This document shows positions 23,337 to 34,043 of a stretch of DNA of 64,000 nucleotides, one piece after another. This DNA comes from Portulaca oleracea. Its lineage: Eukaryota > Streptophyta > Magnoliopsida > Caryophyllales > Portulacaceae. Each line of letters begins with the position of its first letter. The stretch's first letter is position 1. A program made the translations under genes and the position numbers. Below the pieces are notes generated by a model that searched no databases, had not been told where the DNA came from, and was given only the letters and a program-made list of their open reading frames with translations. The stretch covers positions 20,078,501 through 20,142,500 of the forward strand of contig CM055876.1 in the NCBI GenBank assembly GCA_029582165.1, written 5' to 3'.

Positions 23337-24478
23337 TGGAGCGTTACCGTCGCGTGGAGGGATGATGAATAGCTTGAGTTGATGATTGGAATCAACAATC
23401 AACAAGAATCTTGGACACCCAAAGGAATGGATATGACCTTGTGGCAAGGAAAAACCACAACCCAAGGCCTAACACCCCACCATGATTATCATAAAGCATA
23501 AAACACCAAATAATCACTAAAGGAATGACTTGAATCACCACCAAATTGATTGGATAAAGATAACAAGGTTTGAGAGAAAACTAGAGAAAACCCTAAAAAT
23601 GCATAAGCATAACATCAATAATCTCCAAAAACTTCTGAAAAACGAGCTAAGGGGAGTATTTATACAAATGGGGGGTAAAACACATCGTTTTGAACACAAA
23701 AACACACATAGGCAAGTGGAGGTCGTGGGCGGCACCAGGGCTGTCGTGGGCGCTACGTGGCAAACGGACGCAGCAACAACATCTGAGTAGTGACTGGTCA
23801 CAGGTGCGACTTGTGCTGTCGCGGACGCGAAGACTGGTTGAAGTGGCACTTGACGCAGCTTCAGCAACCGAGCAAGGAACACTGTCGCGGGCGCAATAGG
23901 GTGGTCCCAGGTGCGACAGGTCTAGCGCTAGTAGGGGTTTCTGGGCGCTGTCAGCGGTTCTCTTAGGCGTGAACATTAGAGCTCCCTGGAGCGGACGCTG
24001 GCAGCATCTCTCGTCGATGCCCAGCCAAGACTCGCCTTTCCAATTGTTGTTGTGGGTGCTACCCTGGTGTAGCGGACGTCACGCCCCTTTGCGCGGACGG
24101 TAGCGGGCGCTACCAAGCTCATAGCGGGCGCTACGATCTTGTCCAGTGTGGTGGCGGGCGCGACATGGGCTGTAGCGGGCGCTACATCCTGCTGCCTAGG
24201 CTTCCTTGCTCCGCTCTTCTCCACCTTGTGTCTTGTTAACTTGGGCCTCCTCCGAACCCCTTTAATATGCATCTACGCAACCCGAGACGATCTGGGTCCC
24301 ACTTGAAGTGGATTCCACACCCGATGCCGATCAACTCATGCCTCCAGGGTCCCGGATCCAACTTAAAGTGCACTCCGCACCCAACCCTGACGTCGTTCTC
24401 CTCGTGTTTCATGGAGGGGTTGCGGGAAGGCTTGGTGATCATGAAATTCGAGGCTCGGCCCCAGCCCGATATAGTCCA
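23337..24478 (-). repeat. 3' LTR of gag-only element
   Basis: 1142 bp. Minus-strand TATAAATA at 23657-23664. GTAGCG-GG-CGCTAC palindromes lie upstream of it at 24099-24114, 24122-24133 and 24171-24186. Confidence 0.85.
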
Positions 24479-24513
24479 TACTCCCCCTCATGAAAAAGAG
24501 TTGCCCTCAACTC

Positions 24514-24963
24514 TTAGGAGTTAAAATGAAGGCACGCTTCATGGCTCGGCCACCCGTTACATGAACCCTCCAACAACCCCATCATGATCACGCTATGAAC
24601 TACACCCTGCTTGAAGAAATAGGAGTTCTTGAAGAGGTTTGGGGGTGAAGGACAAAGGACGGAAGTAGGAAGATTTTGTGGAGTTAGGAAACGCTCAACC
24701 TCATTAAGCTTACTACTCGGTAAAGACAAAGCTATGGATCGCTTCTCCTCACCAAGAGCACACTCATCCCGTGTTTCGCTCATCATGAGATGGTTCCTTA
24801 ACTCACTTCCCACCCAGGTTTCGATTCGATGTGGGGTTAAGGGGTTCAAGTAATCACATTCAAAAGAACGATCTTCTCTCAACACACAATCCCACAAATA
24901 TTGCATATCAAACTTCCAATAGTTCCCAATCAACAACATCTTCTCGAATAACCAATGACCCAT
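24514..24963 (-). CDS. Second open frame of gag-only element, unknown
   Basis: About 149 codons on the minus strand with no recognisable domain. It has repeated aromatic and charged residues near its start (HWLFEKMLLIGNYWKFDMQYLWD) that echo the end of the upstream gag frame (GRHWLFDIVCWCD), so it may descend from a duplicated gag tail. A stretch with SLPSSKLNEVERFLTP follows. It lies between gag and the polypurine tract of the 3' LTR, where pol would be in an autonomous element. It may not be translated; I call it only because it is the longest open frame there. Confidence 0.35.
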   Translation of the reverse strand: MGHWLFEKMLLIGNYWKFDMQYLWDCVLREDRSFECDYLNPLTPHRIETWVGSELRNHLMMSETRDECALGEEKRSIALSLPSSKLNEVERFLTPQNLPTSVLCPSPPNLFKNSYFFKQGVVHSVIMMGLLEGSCNGWPSHEACLHFNS

Positions 24964-25056
24964 TCAAAGAGTTCATGTCACAATGACCAACATGTAAACA
25001 ACATTCATTGATGGACGATATAAACGACGCGCTCATAAACATTGGTCGAACTAGAA

Positions 25057-25791
25057 TCATGGCTTCATCACATGCTCATCATACAACTTATCACACCAAC
25101 AAACAATATCAAACAACCAATGTCTCCCAAAGATCATGAACGACTCACCCAAAGACTCTACTCCACAATGTCCATCTTTCAAGCATGAATCAATAAATTT
25201 CAAAGGAGAGCCTTCGGTTAAGTTATTCTCCCCATGCAGAAGAATTTGAGTGCTCATGGGTGGAAGGAAATGGGAGTCACCGCCATTGTTGTTTAATCCC
25301 TTGGCTTGTGGCAATGATAAAACCAAATGACCTTCTTCTTGAGCTTTTTCAACAAGGATAAGAGGAAGGGCAAGATCGATGTTCTCAACCACCTCTTGGC
25401 ATGGAGCTTCAATAATAGCTTCGGAAGCCTCACAAGGTTCAATGGAAGCTCCCTCGCCGGGTAAGAGATCGACGTTTGCTTGCTTAACTTCTTCTACCAT
25501 GTCACTTGTATGCTCTTCCACACCAAAAGATTCTTCAACCCAAGCTCTAACCATAGCGATTTTTGGACATTGCAAGGAATCATGCCCCACACGCCTACAT
25601 TTGACACACTTTTGGGATTGACCTTGGAGGTTCAAAGCAATGTTGTTCACTTGGACCTTAAGGTTCTCAAGAGTTCGCTCGATGGTGGAGAATCGATTCT
25701 CAAAGGTGGTGAGTCGGTTCTTGATAGTTCGAATTCGAGGACTACCCCGGTGGCTTGATTCCTCTCGATTGGAGCTAACTTCTTCGTCCAT
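25057..25791 (-). CDS. gag-like protein with zinc knuckle (gag-only element)
   Basis: An open frame of 244 codons starting MDEEVSSNREESS. Residues about 20-55 are a heptad-like amphipathic segment (TTFENRFSTIERTLENLKVQ), suggesting a coiled coil. A CX2CX4HX4C knuckle (CVKCRRVGHDSLQC) is at about residues 62-75, followed by an acidic central region and an aromatic-rich C-terminus. This fits an RNA-binding nucleocapsid-like protein. The capsid domain usual in gypsy or copia gag is not obvious, so this is a very short gag. It begins about 330 nt after the primer binding site, in the normal position for gag, and there is no pol after it. I cannot assign it to copia or gypsy. Confidence 0.6.
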   Translation of the reverse strand: MDEEVSSNREESSHRGSPRIRTIKNRLTTFENRFSTIERTLENLKVQVNNIALNLQGQSQKCVKCRRVGHDSLQCPKIAMVRAWVEESFGVEEHTSDMVEEVKQANVDLLPGEGASIEPCEASEAIIEAPCQEVVENIDLALPLILVEKAQEEGHLVLSLPQAKGLNNNGGDSHFLPPMSTQILLHGENNLTEGSPLKFIDSCLKDGHCGVESLGESFMIFGRHWLFDIVCWCDKLYDEHVMKP

Positions 25792-26112
25792 CTCAAGGGA
25801 AGGGTGAAGGACGGTATGTGTTTGGGATGTTTTGTGGAGTTTGGGGGTTTTCTTGTAGTTGGTTAGTGTTTGGCTAAGGGTTCTTTTTGTTTACTTCTCA
25901 TAGACATTTCATCGAACACCTTTCGGGCACTATTTTCCAACTTCACCTCAAAGCTCCAATATGCAAACCAACAAATACAAAGAAAATACAATGTATTCCA
26001 ACACTCTTGGAAGCACAGGGGATGGGGAACACCAATATTTGCAAGAAATCCAACAATAGAGAACTCTACTTACAAGAACAATGAACAAAACTCAAGCTAG
26101 AACAAACCTTGA

Positions 26113-26124
26113 GCTCTGATACCA
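26113..26124 (-). promoter_or_regulatory. Primer binding site of gag-only element
   Basis: Minus-strand TGGTATCAGAGC, complementary to the 3' end of plant initiator tRNA-Met, 2 nt inside the 5' LTR end. Confidence 0.9.
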
Positions 26125-26126
26125 GA

Positions 26127-27204
26127 TGGTGCATTACCGTCGCGTGGAGGGATGATGATTAGCTTGAGTTGATGAATGGAATCAACAATCAACAAGAATC
26201 TTGGACACCCAAAGGAATGGATATGACCTTGTGGCAAGAAAAAACCACAACCCAAGGCCTAACATCCCACCATGATTATCATAAAGGATAAACTACCAAA
26301 TAATCACTAAAGGAATGACTTGAATCACCACCAAATTGATTGGATAAAGATAACAAGGTTTGAGAGAAAATTAGGGAAAACCCTAAAAATGCATAAGCAT
26401 AACATCAATAATCTGCAAAAACTTCTTAAAAACTGAGCTAAGGGGGTTATTTATACAAATGGGGGGGTAAAACAGTAAAACACAGCGTTTTGAACACAAA
26501 AACACACGCAGAAAAGTGGAGGTCGCGGGTGCTACGCAGCAAATGGACACAGCAGCAGCATCTGGCGTGGCAGTCGCGGTGCGACGGTGGTTGAGCGGCA
26601 CTAGCGTAACCGGCAAGCCGAGCAAGGAACATCGCGGGCACGAAGGGTGGTCGCAGCGCCGGACAACGGGCGCCGCAGGGGTTTCTGGGCATTGTTAGCG
26701 GTTCTCTTAGGTGTAAACATTGGAGCTCTCTGGAGCGGATGTTGGCAGCGCTTGTCCAGGCGCTGGGAGCGTCTCTCGTCGATGCCCAGCCAAGACTCGC
26801 CTTTCCAATTGCTGTTGCGGACGCTACACTGGTGTAGCGGGCGCTACCAAGCTCGTAGCGAGCGCTACGGTCTTGTCCAGTGTGGTGGCGGGCGCGGCGT
26901 AGAACATGGCGCTACCGACGCCCGCTTCCTTGCTCCGCTCTTCTCCACCTTGTGTCTTGTTAACTTGGGCCTCCTCCGAACCCCTTTACCATGCAGCTCC
27001 GCAACCCGGGACGGTCCTAGGTCCCACTTGAAGTGGATTCCACACCCGATGTTGATCAAGTCATGCCTCCAGGGTCTCGGATCCACCTTAAAGTGCACTC
27101 CGCACCCGACCCTCACGTTGTTTTCCTCGTGTTTCATGGAGGGGCTGCGGGAAGGCTTGGTGATCATGAAATTCGAGGCTCGGGCCCCAGCCCAATATGG
27201 TCCA
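26127..27204 (-). repeat. 5' LTR of gag-only element
   Basis: 1078 bp. Minus-strand TATAAATA at 26448-26455. It carries a perfect 7-bp-arm palindrome CGTAGCG-AG-CGCTACG at 26854-26869 and a TAGCG-GG-CGCTA copy just before it. It differs from the 3' LTR by several indels in this palindrome-rich zone. Confidence 0.85.
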
Positions 27205-28990
27205 ACTCCCATTAAGTAGTTTTCTCAAGGCTTCTCCTATGGAAATAAGGAGGAATATTGAAGTGATTTAGGAGGGGAAGAACTTGTTCTTAATGCTAAA
27301 GCGACACAAGCCACAAACTAGAGTAAGACAATAGCTTGTTTTATCGGGTCAACATGGAAAAAGGATTTTGGGGTTGGAGATGTTCGACAAGGCAATGGCT
27401 TTGGTTTAGACATGACGATCGATAAGGAAGGAGTTATAACTGGATGGAAATGATGTGTTCAACCAAAAGTTGTTCTAGAACCTTAGTAGGGGATCGGGTG
27501 AAAAACTTACGACAATGCAAATGGGGGGACTCTACTCCAACTCAAAACACTAGAAAGGTGGAGGATGTTAAGCAACCTCGCCTACAACAAACCCTTTGTC
27601 TAAACTGTAGAGGGCTCTATGTAGGGCTATGCATTATTCGGTTTGAACTGAAAAACCAAAACCTGAACCAAACCGCATGGTTTATTCGATTGTCGGTTCG
27701 GTTCAAAGTTTATATTTTGTTCACTTTTTTCTTATTCAGTTCAAAACCAAAAACACCGACTAGGGTTCTTATTCGGTTTGCTCGAAAAAAAAAATGAAAG
27801 TAGTAGCCTAGTATAGCAGCAGTCAATGCCCGGTAGCAATGGAAGTATGAAAATGATGTTCAAAAGCATTTGATTCGGTTTAACTAATTTATGAGGTTGG
27901 TTTTTCGGTTTAGTTTTGAAACAATGAACAACCCTAACTCTATGACCCCGCTGGAATTAAAGCTCTCCGGGGACTTATTTGGAGATTATCACCGACAGTG
28001 AACTTTCATGCGAAGACCAAGAGAATGGATTTTGATATAGAGAATGTCAAATGGTTGTTAGGCGACTTGAGGGAGAGACAGTGAGCGAGGTGCGTAAGGC
28101 TAGCAGTCTTACTTTGCTGTGGAGAAAGTATATTAAGGTGAACTTATAGTCTTCTTCCTTTCACCACATTGATGTTATTATTGAGGAGTCGATTAATGAA
28201 GACAAGTGGAGGTTTTATCGGGGTTTGTGGGTGGCTGAAGTCAACCAATAAACTTATGACTTATGCCACGCTTTGGGACCTCTATATGCATGAAAACTAT
28301 CTTGGCTATTGGGTGGAGACATCAATGAAATTTTCTATAATGAGAAGAAGAGGGGAACCATTAAAATTAGAGCATTTTTTATGAATTTTGTAAAACCTTT
28401 GAAGATGTGGGCTTCAAGATTTGAGCTTTAGTGGATATAAGTTTACTTGGGAGAATAGAAGAGGTGATAGGGAGTTAGTAGAAGTGGTTGGATCGGTATG
28501 GTGCGTCCATTAATTGGATCATGGTGTAACCTAACCATAAGGTCATCCATGTCGATGAAAACATCTTGGATCACCCTTTCTAAACTTATCAAGGTCAACA
28601 AGAAAACTCTAAGGGCTTCAAGGTGAAAGAGTCACTTTATGTTCGAAAACTTGTGGTGTCCTAAAGAGGAGCGTGAGGAGATTGTGGAAAAAACATGCAG
28701 AAGTGTGATTAGGGTTGATTCTTGGGACAATTCGAAGGAAAAATTGTGAATACTATCCAGAAACTTGAGTAGTGGAAAAAGGAGACCATTGAAGAGTTAG
28801 ATAAGTGTGTGAGAAGGCTGAGTGATCAGTTGAGGGGGAGGGGGGAGTGGATATGGAGAGGAGGTGTGTCATGTCTGAGCAGATTAATTAACACAAACAC
28901 AAGGAAGAGATTTTATGGGCCTAGAAAGCAAAGGCTGACTTCCTCAAGCATGTAAGGCAAATACCAAATGGTGACATGGGTTAAACCCTT
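27205..28990 (+). pseudogene. LINE ORF2 5' part (endonuclease region), decayed
   Basis: Continuation of the LINE interrupted at 23336. Broken frames show the start of ORF2 (LNCRGL just left of the MITE at 27622; DPAGIKALRGLIW just right of it), an FNEI motif near 28327 as in the GDFNEIL motif of apurinic-type LINE endonucleases, then FSGYKFTWENRRGDREL near 28430, a DHPF-like motif near 28575 and an AKADFLKHG-like linker near 28930. Reverse transcriptase is not found beyond about 28990. Many stops and frameshifts show it is dead. Confidence 0.75.
27622..27936. mobile_element. hAT-type MITE inserted in the LINE ORF2 start
   Basis: Ends TAGGGCTATGCATT and, as complement, TAGGGTTGTTCATT. The flanking 8-bp duplication is GCTCTATG (27614-27621) / ACTCTATG (27937-27944). 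The body has TTCGGTTTGAAC repeats on both sides. Removing it rejoins the LINE reading frame. Confidence 0.85.
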
Positions 28991-29330
28991 TCTTTTGTTT
29001 AGTTATACTAGAACATTGTAGGCAAGGATGTTTATAGGATTGTCATAGATATTCTCAATGATAGGTAGATGCCTAGGGGGCTTAATCATACATGTGAAGC
29101 GTCCCAGGTCCCTACTCCACTCTCGTGGCTTGGGCGAAGATGGTCGCTCCACTGAAGCCCATGGAAGTTCAGTTTTGCTTCAACCTGGGCCTAGGCAAGA
29201 CGGTCACAGACATCCAATGGATGGGCTGGGATGGCCTCTAAAAGGCATCCTTTTTTTCCTCTCGACATGAATAACGGTGAAGGGAACTAGAGTGGTGGTG
29301 CTAAGGGTGAAGGAGATCAAAAGTTGAAGC
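28991..29330. other. Unassigned DNA after the LINE
   Basis: A moderately GC-rich stretch with no recognised domain or repeat. Confidence 0.4.
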
Positions 29331-30500
29331 TTAGCAGCCTAATTACGGGTGTAACCTCCCTGGTCACAACCATAATGCTCTGGCTAGGGAGTTCTTGGCT
29401 AGAGGTCAGGGCGTCGCGGGGGCGATGTCCCTAGTAAGGGCCACGACCCCTTTTCTCCCCGCCCCCAATCCTTAGCCAATTTTTTTGGAAAGTTTTGACC
29501 CAACGGAGGTCACGAGCGTGACAAGACAGCCACGACCGCGACATGCTGGGAGCATCCCGATCGTCACGACCGCGACACGCCCGTCACGACCGTAACAACT
29601 TTGCCACAAACCAACGTCGTAACTGCAACATCTTGAGTCGCGACCGTGACGCAGCGAAGGCGTTTTGGATCTTCCATCACCTCCTCGCGACCGTGACATC
29701 AGGCGTCTCGCCTGCAACAGAGCTCCTCGAAAGTTGACCCCTTGATCAAGACACCTTGTCGCGACCGCGACGCCTTGGGTCGCGCCCGCAACGCGTCGGC
29801 CTACCCAAATTTTTCTTTGTCTTAATTAAGGGTAGTTTTGTCATTTACTTTGTAATCAATTTTGTTATGTTTTTAAGCCAAACTTATTCACTTTATATCC
29901 GAGTTGATTTTGACTCTAAGATGTAATTAACTTGGGTTAATGGCTTTTTTTAAAAGCTAATCTCTCTTGGGGTCTAATCCCGTTCCTTACCTGTACCCCG
30001 TTCCTTACCTGTAACTGGATAATTGGAAAAGAGAGGGCATTAGTTAAGTTGATGAATGAATGGTATTTTTTAGACCAACTCAAAATATCTCTTTCAAACC
30101 TTGTTTACTTTATCCATTGTATTAATGGTGGTGTTGCAAGTCTCTCCTTTATTGAATTTGTGATGGAATTCCTTTATCAAATTCATGGTGGATTGCCAGT
30201 TCTTAGTGGTGGTCTAACATTTATCCAAGATCATATCCTTTCTTCTTTGGAGTTACAAGCTTGGTGTCACCTCCCCTGGGAGTTGTGATTATTATCTTCA
30301 ATCAAGATTACTATTATCATCAAGTTTATTATTATCTTCATCTCGTCCATATTCAAGCAGGGATTATCTTATCCTCCCATCACATCACGCTCCACATTGT
30401 TGCGCACTTCATATATATTGAGATTTTTTGGTTTGCATTAAGCCATTCAGTAATATTTGAGCACCGATTCATATCCCAAATTAATAAATTTTGATAAACA
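29331..30500 (+). mobile_element. LTR-like block with GTCGCGAC-type palindromes
   Basis: A GC-rich first half (about 29440-29810) resembles the U3 of an LTR and is followed by an AT-richer part with a possible TATA-like TTTATATCC at about 29891 and a direct duplication of CCCGTTCCTTACCTGTA at about 29985-30020. No second LTR, primer site or protein was found, so the retrotransposon origin is an inference from the layout. Confidence 0.35.
29509..29771. repeat. Cluster of GTCRCG-spacer-CGYGAC palindromes
   Basis: Perfect copies are GTCACG-AG-CGTGAC (29509-29522) and GTCGCG-AC-CGCGAC (29758-29771). Near-perfect copies lie at 29529-29542, 29563-29576, 29583-29596, 29637-29650 and about 29684-29697. 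Confidence 0.85.
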
Positions 30501-30624
30501 TTCCGAACTTTTTATGTAAAACATGAATGAATCTTGCTAGCTCTCTTAGTCGAGCGCTTGGATGGTGAGCTTGAGAGCACAATGCGCTCGCCGCCCGTGC
30601 ACCTGGCTTCCCATTTTATTTTAT

Positions 30625-31320
30625 TTTATTATTATTTTTTTGGTATTACAATGCTCATAAATCAATATATAAATGCTAATAAATCTAAACTACAATGTTC
30701 ATAAACCAGTACATGAACGCTCATAAACAAGCAAAAGAATGTCCATAACCAATAACAGTCTTACTCAAGACTTATATAAGAATGCTCACAACCTTATTAG
30801 CAGAATACTCATAACCTTAATAGTTTTGCTCATAATATATCACATACAATGTTCATAATTTGTACTGTGGCTACTCATAAATCTATACAAGAATGCTCAT
30901 AAACTTTTACCATAATGCCCTAAACCCTAATGCCTATAAACTATTACTCCCTCCATTCTTTTTTGTCTGTTATTCATGCTTTTGAGGTTGATCATCTTTA
31001 ATCAATAGTTTCTAACAAAATATTTTCCTAAAAAATATGATATTATACTTTTGTAATAATATTTTTTTTATTACGGATCTAATGATATCAATTTTGTTTG
31101 ATGAATCATAATACAAATTAAGATATTAACGGTCAAAGTTTTTGACACAAATACCTAGACGACATTTAAATAAAAACAGAGGTAATATATGATTGCTCAT
31201 AAACCTAAAGTACAATGCTCATAAACTAATAGATAAATGTACGCATAACCTCCAATACGAACACTCATAGACCAGTAGATGAATGTTCAGAAAAATATAT
31301 CACAATGTTCATAATTTTTT
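30625..31320. repeat. Degenerate minisatellite with AATGCTCATAAAC motif
   Basis: About twenty diverged copies of a core ATGCTCATAA at intervals of roughly 25-35 bp, interrupted by a Stowaway MITE at 30945-31185 and resuming after it. Confidence 0.75.
30945..31185. mobile_element. Stowaway-type MITE inside the minisatellite
   Basis: Left TACTCCCTCCATTCTTTT, right complement TATTACCTCTGTTTTTAT, with TA at the edges. Confidence 0.7.
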
Positions 31321-31397
31321 TAAAATGAATGTTGTGAATTGAAGCAACTGTTGCCCTCGAAAAAAAGAATAATTTTAAAAAGTGACTCAATAATGCA

Positions 31398-31641
31398 TAC
31401 TCCTTTCGTGCCTTTTTATTTGTCACTTTGGAGAAAAGTGGAGAAATCAATGCAATATAAAAGTTTGGGTAGAAATAAATCAAAATGACAAAAGTACCAT
31501 CAATTATAGTTAAGTTATTGGTTGTAAAATTATTTATTAAAGATAAAATTAATAAAATTATTATTAAAAATATAAATGAGACAAACAATAAGGGACAAAA
31601 AAAATATTTAAGTTGACAAATAAAAAAATGAAGGGAAGGTA
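31398..31641. mobile_element. Stowaway-type MITE
   Basis: Left TACTCCTTTCGTGCCTTT, right complement TACCTTCCCTTCATTTTT. Related to 54453-54695 by the shared TTTGTCACTTTGGAGAAA-type interior. Confidence 0.75.
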
Positions 31642-32016
31642 TTGTATCCACACACCAAAATAAAAAAGAAACAAAAGAAAGGAAATTGTCGATGATTGTA
31701 CCAGAGCATCACCTAGGCACACCATCGTTATTGCACGCTTAGTCTCTTCATATTTTGTTTGTTTTGTACCTTAAAAATTTGGATGAGTTGCTACTGGGCT
31801 CACCAAAGCCAGAGCAAGCCTCTAGTTACAAAAACATGTCATCGATTATTTAGCTACTTAACTTTTTATGTTTCTAATTGTCTATCATTTTATGTTTTCA
31901 ACGCAAAATCCCTAATAATTAAGTTTCTAATCTTAAACAATAACATTCTAATAATAATCAAAGACAGTTTAGTATTTTAGCTTTTTTCTCCGGTTCATCT
32001 TTATTCTCCTTGGTAT

Positions 32017-32522
32017 TACCTCTCATCCCTAAGGCTATGTCTTATGATATATTTTTGAAGGGAGTATGTAGGAGAGAAAAAAAGAAAATAAAGGAAAAAT
32101 GCTCGGGGGAAATTGCAAAAGAATGAGTCAAAGTTCTTAGGGAGAACAGGTATGCATGAGAGAGAAAATGAGAAAAAATGAGGACAAAATGCATCACAAA
32201 AGGGGAGAGTGTGCAACAATTACTGTACTTGACAAGGGTGAGTGTGATGCACCAAATGGAAGGCATGATGATCACCTTTCACGCGGCCCCAAGCCTTGTT
32301 TCAGTTCTTTTTTTTTTAAATTTCTTATTTCTATTTAACTATTAAATATTTCAATTGGTTCTAACAGTACAATTAAAATATTATTTTCTATCACACTTGT
32401 TTCTCTCCTCATCCCTCCTCTCATACTTTACCATTAGTAATACTCATACTCAACCACCCATTAATATATTAGTATTTATACAATAATTATACCATCCATA
32501 CTTTGTCAACAAGTATGCCATA
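32017..32522. mobile_element. MITE split by the CRM-like element (left part)
   Basis: TCATCCCTAAGGCTATGTCT near 32026 pairs with the complement of CATAAGACATAGCCTAAGG at 38825-38843, on the other side of the gypsy element. Removing the gypsy element leaves a unit of about 0.5 kb with these inverted ends; its right fragment is 38824-38857. Confidence 0.65.
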
Positions 32523-33390
32523 TGATGTAGATTTACTCTCAAATCTCCATCATGAGCATCAAAAGCTTGACATCATCTCCAAAGAGCTTGAAGAGATCAT
32601 GGGTAATACACGTCCAACTCATTTTCCAAGTGAAGGGTTGATGGTTTCTTCTATATCTCAAAATCCTTGATTCTATCATAAAAGACATCCAAGGGTGATT
32701 TGATCTACTCTCCAAAAGCTTTCAAGTGGTTCAAGAATCTTTAAATTTGGATAAGAATTGAGAGAGTTATGATCAAATGAAATCTAGTGTAGTTTACTTG
32801 TTTCTTTATGATGTCATACTTATGTAGGATGATGTAAGCCTCAAGAGGCCTCTTTCTTGAAATGTGCACGTCTAAGGGGGGCTTCCAAGTAGTATAAATA
32901 GACCCCTTAGGGTGCTTCATTTCATCATCTCATTCAATAGAATCATATTACACAAATTCTCTCTAAAGTTGTCATGCTTTAGCTTTAGCATTGTTTTGCT
33001 AGTTTCGACTTCCTTGAGGGGAACTCGACGTGAATCTCTTCTTCTAGTCCAAGAGGGAGCAATCTTGGATGGTGCAAAGGAGGAGTTGGATATCATCTTG
33101 ATTGTGGTGTGTCTTTATCGATCAAGAAGGTTTCCATTGCCATTTCTATCATTGTTCTTCGTTTTCGACGAGTGTTCTTCACCATTGGTATGATCTTGGC
33201 TTTGTCTTTGTTTCTCTTGATTGTCATTTTAGTCATATGCATTAGAGCTCTCGTCCATAGCCATCCATTTCATTCCAAATTCTCTCGTTTCATGCGTTTC
33301 TTTGAGAAATCAACAATCACAAGTTCTTACTTGTGAACGATCCTTTCTCCAATTCGTGTATAATGGATTTGTTTGATTCATTATGCATCA
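32523..33390 (+). repeat. 5' LTR of CRM-like element
   Basis: 868 bp, TATAAATA at 32893-32900. Nearly identical to the 3' LTR. Confidence 0.95.
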
Positions 33391-33394
33391 AAAG

Positions 33395-33406
33395 TGGTAT
33401 CAGAGC
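33395..33406 (+). promoter_or_regulatory. Primer binding site of CRM-like element
   Basis: TGGTATCAGAGC, complementary to initiator tRNA-Met. Confidence 0.95.
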
Positions 33407-33634
33407 TTAGCTTGTTGATATCTCGTGTGTCTTGCATCGTTTTTACCTTGTTTTCATCACAAACCGCACGCCACCCTTGAGTTCTTCCAAGAACTCATCA
33501 AGAACCCATCAAGAATTCATCAAGAATTCATAAAGAACCTTAAGCTCCACAAAGAACCCCAAAACCAAACACAAACCTAGCCAAATCCGTCCCTACCCTA
33601 CGAGAGTTCTAATTTGACATCAAGATTGAATCAA

Positions 33635-34024
33635 ATGGACGAGTCTCAATCTAGTTCACCTAAGAATGCCGACGCTATGAGGATGCAAATTGAGATGTTG
33701 CAAAAACAATTAAAGACCTATATGGATTTGAATCGAGCTTTACAAAAGGAGTCTTTAAATGTTGATCAAGATGCTTCATATGGCACGCCTAGTCCATTCT
33801 CAAGAAGAGGTGAACGTTTTGATTTTAGAGTTGAAATACCCGAATTTGATGGTAGTTTAGATCCGGAGGTATTTCTTGATTGGATTCAAACGGTAGAAAG
33901 GGTGTTTGATTTGAAAGAAGTTAATGATGAGCTAAAAGTGAAGTATGTAGCATTGAAGTTGAGGAAGCACGCTTCTATTTGGTGGACTAACTCCAAAAGA
34001 AACGCCAAGCAAAGGGAAGGATAA
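33635..34024 (+). pseudogene. gypsy gag N-terminal part, frameshifted
   Basis: The first in-frame ATG is at 33635, about 230 nt after the primer site. The frame carries the N-terminal half of a retrotransposon gag (IPEFDGSLDPEVFLDWIQTV, KLRKHASIWW), the capsid-like domain of Ty3/gypsy elements that coats genomic RNA in the particle. It is followed by a shift of +1 near 34000-34020, in an AAAGGGAAGG purine run, after which the rest of gag continues in the frame of the next entry. Confidence 0.9.
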
Positions 34025-34043
34025 GATTCGTTCATGGGAGAAG

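Larger units (their letters stand above)
23337..27204 (-). mobile_element. Non-autonomous gag-only LTR retrotransposon (TR-GAG type) nested in a LINE
   Basis: Two long similar blocks (23337-24478 and 26127-27204) flank about 1.65 kb. On the minus strand each starts TGGAC and ends CACCA or CTCCA. The primer site TGGTATCAGAGC (26113-26124, minus strand) adjoins the right block, so the right one is the 5' LTR. A GAGGGGGAG purine tract adjoins the left LTR. Flanks ACTCT and ACTCC form a 5-bp target duplication with one change. The interior encodes a gag-like protein with a zinc knuckle but no protease, integrase or reverse transcriptase, so it would have to use enzymes of another element. Confidence 0.85.

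Noticed and set aside
23690..23899. Open frames in the 3' LTR of the gag-only element
   Set aside because: They come from GC-rich palindromic U3 sequence and are not shared between the LTRs in frame.
25379..25758. Open frames antisense to gag
   Set aside because: They are shadows of the gag frame with its zinc knuckle on the minus strand.
26647..27219. 190-codon open frame on the plus strand
   Set aside because: It lies inside the 5' LTR of the gag-only element, antisense to it. The related frame in the other LTR is broken, so it is not conserved.
30625..31320. CRISPR-like array
   Set aside because: Units are degenerate and of irregular spacing, and the DNA is plant nuclear; it is a minisatellite.
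32912..33336. Open frames with hydrophobic peptides in the 5' LTR of the CRM-like element (repeated at 38293-38771)
   Set aside because: They occur identically in both LTRs, overlap promoter and leader sequence and match no protein.
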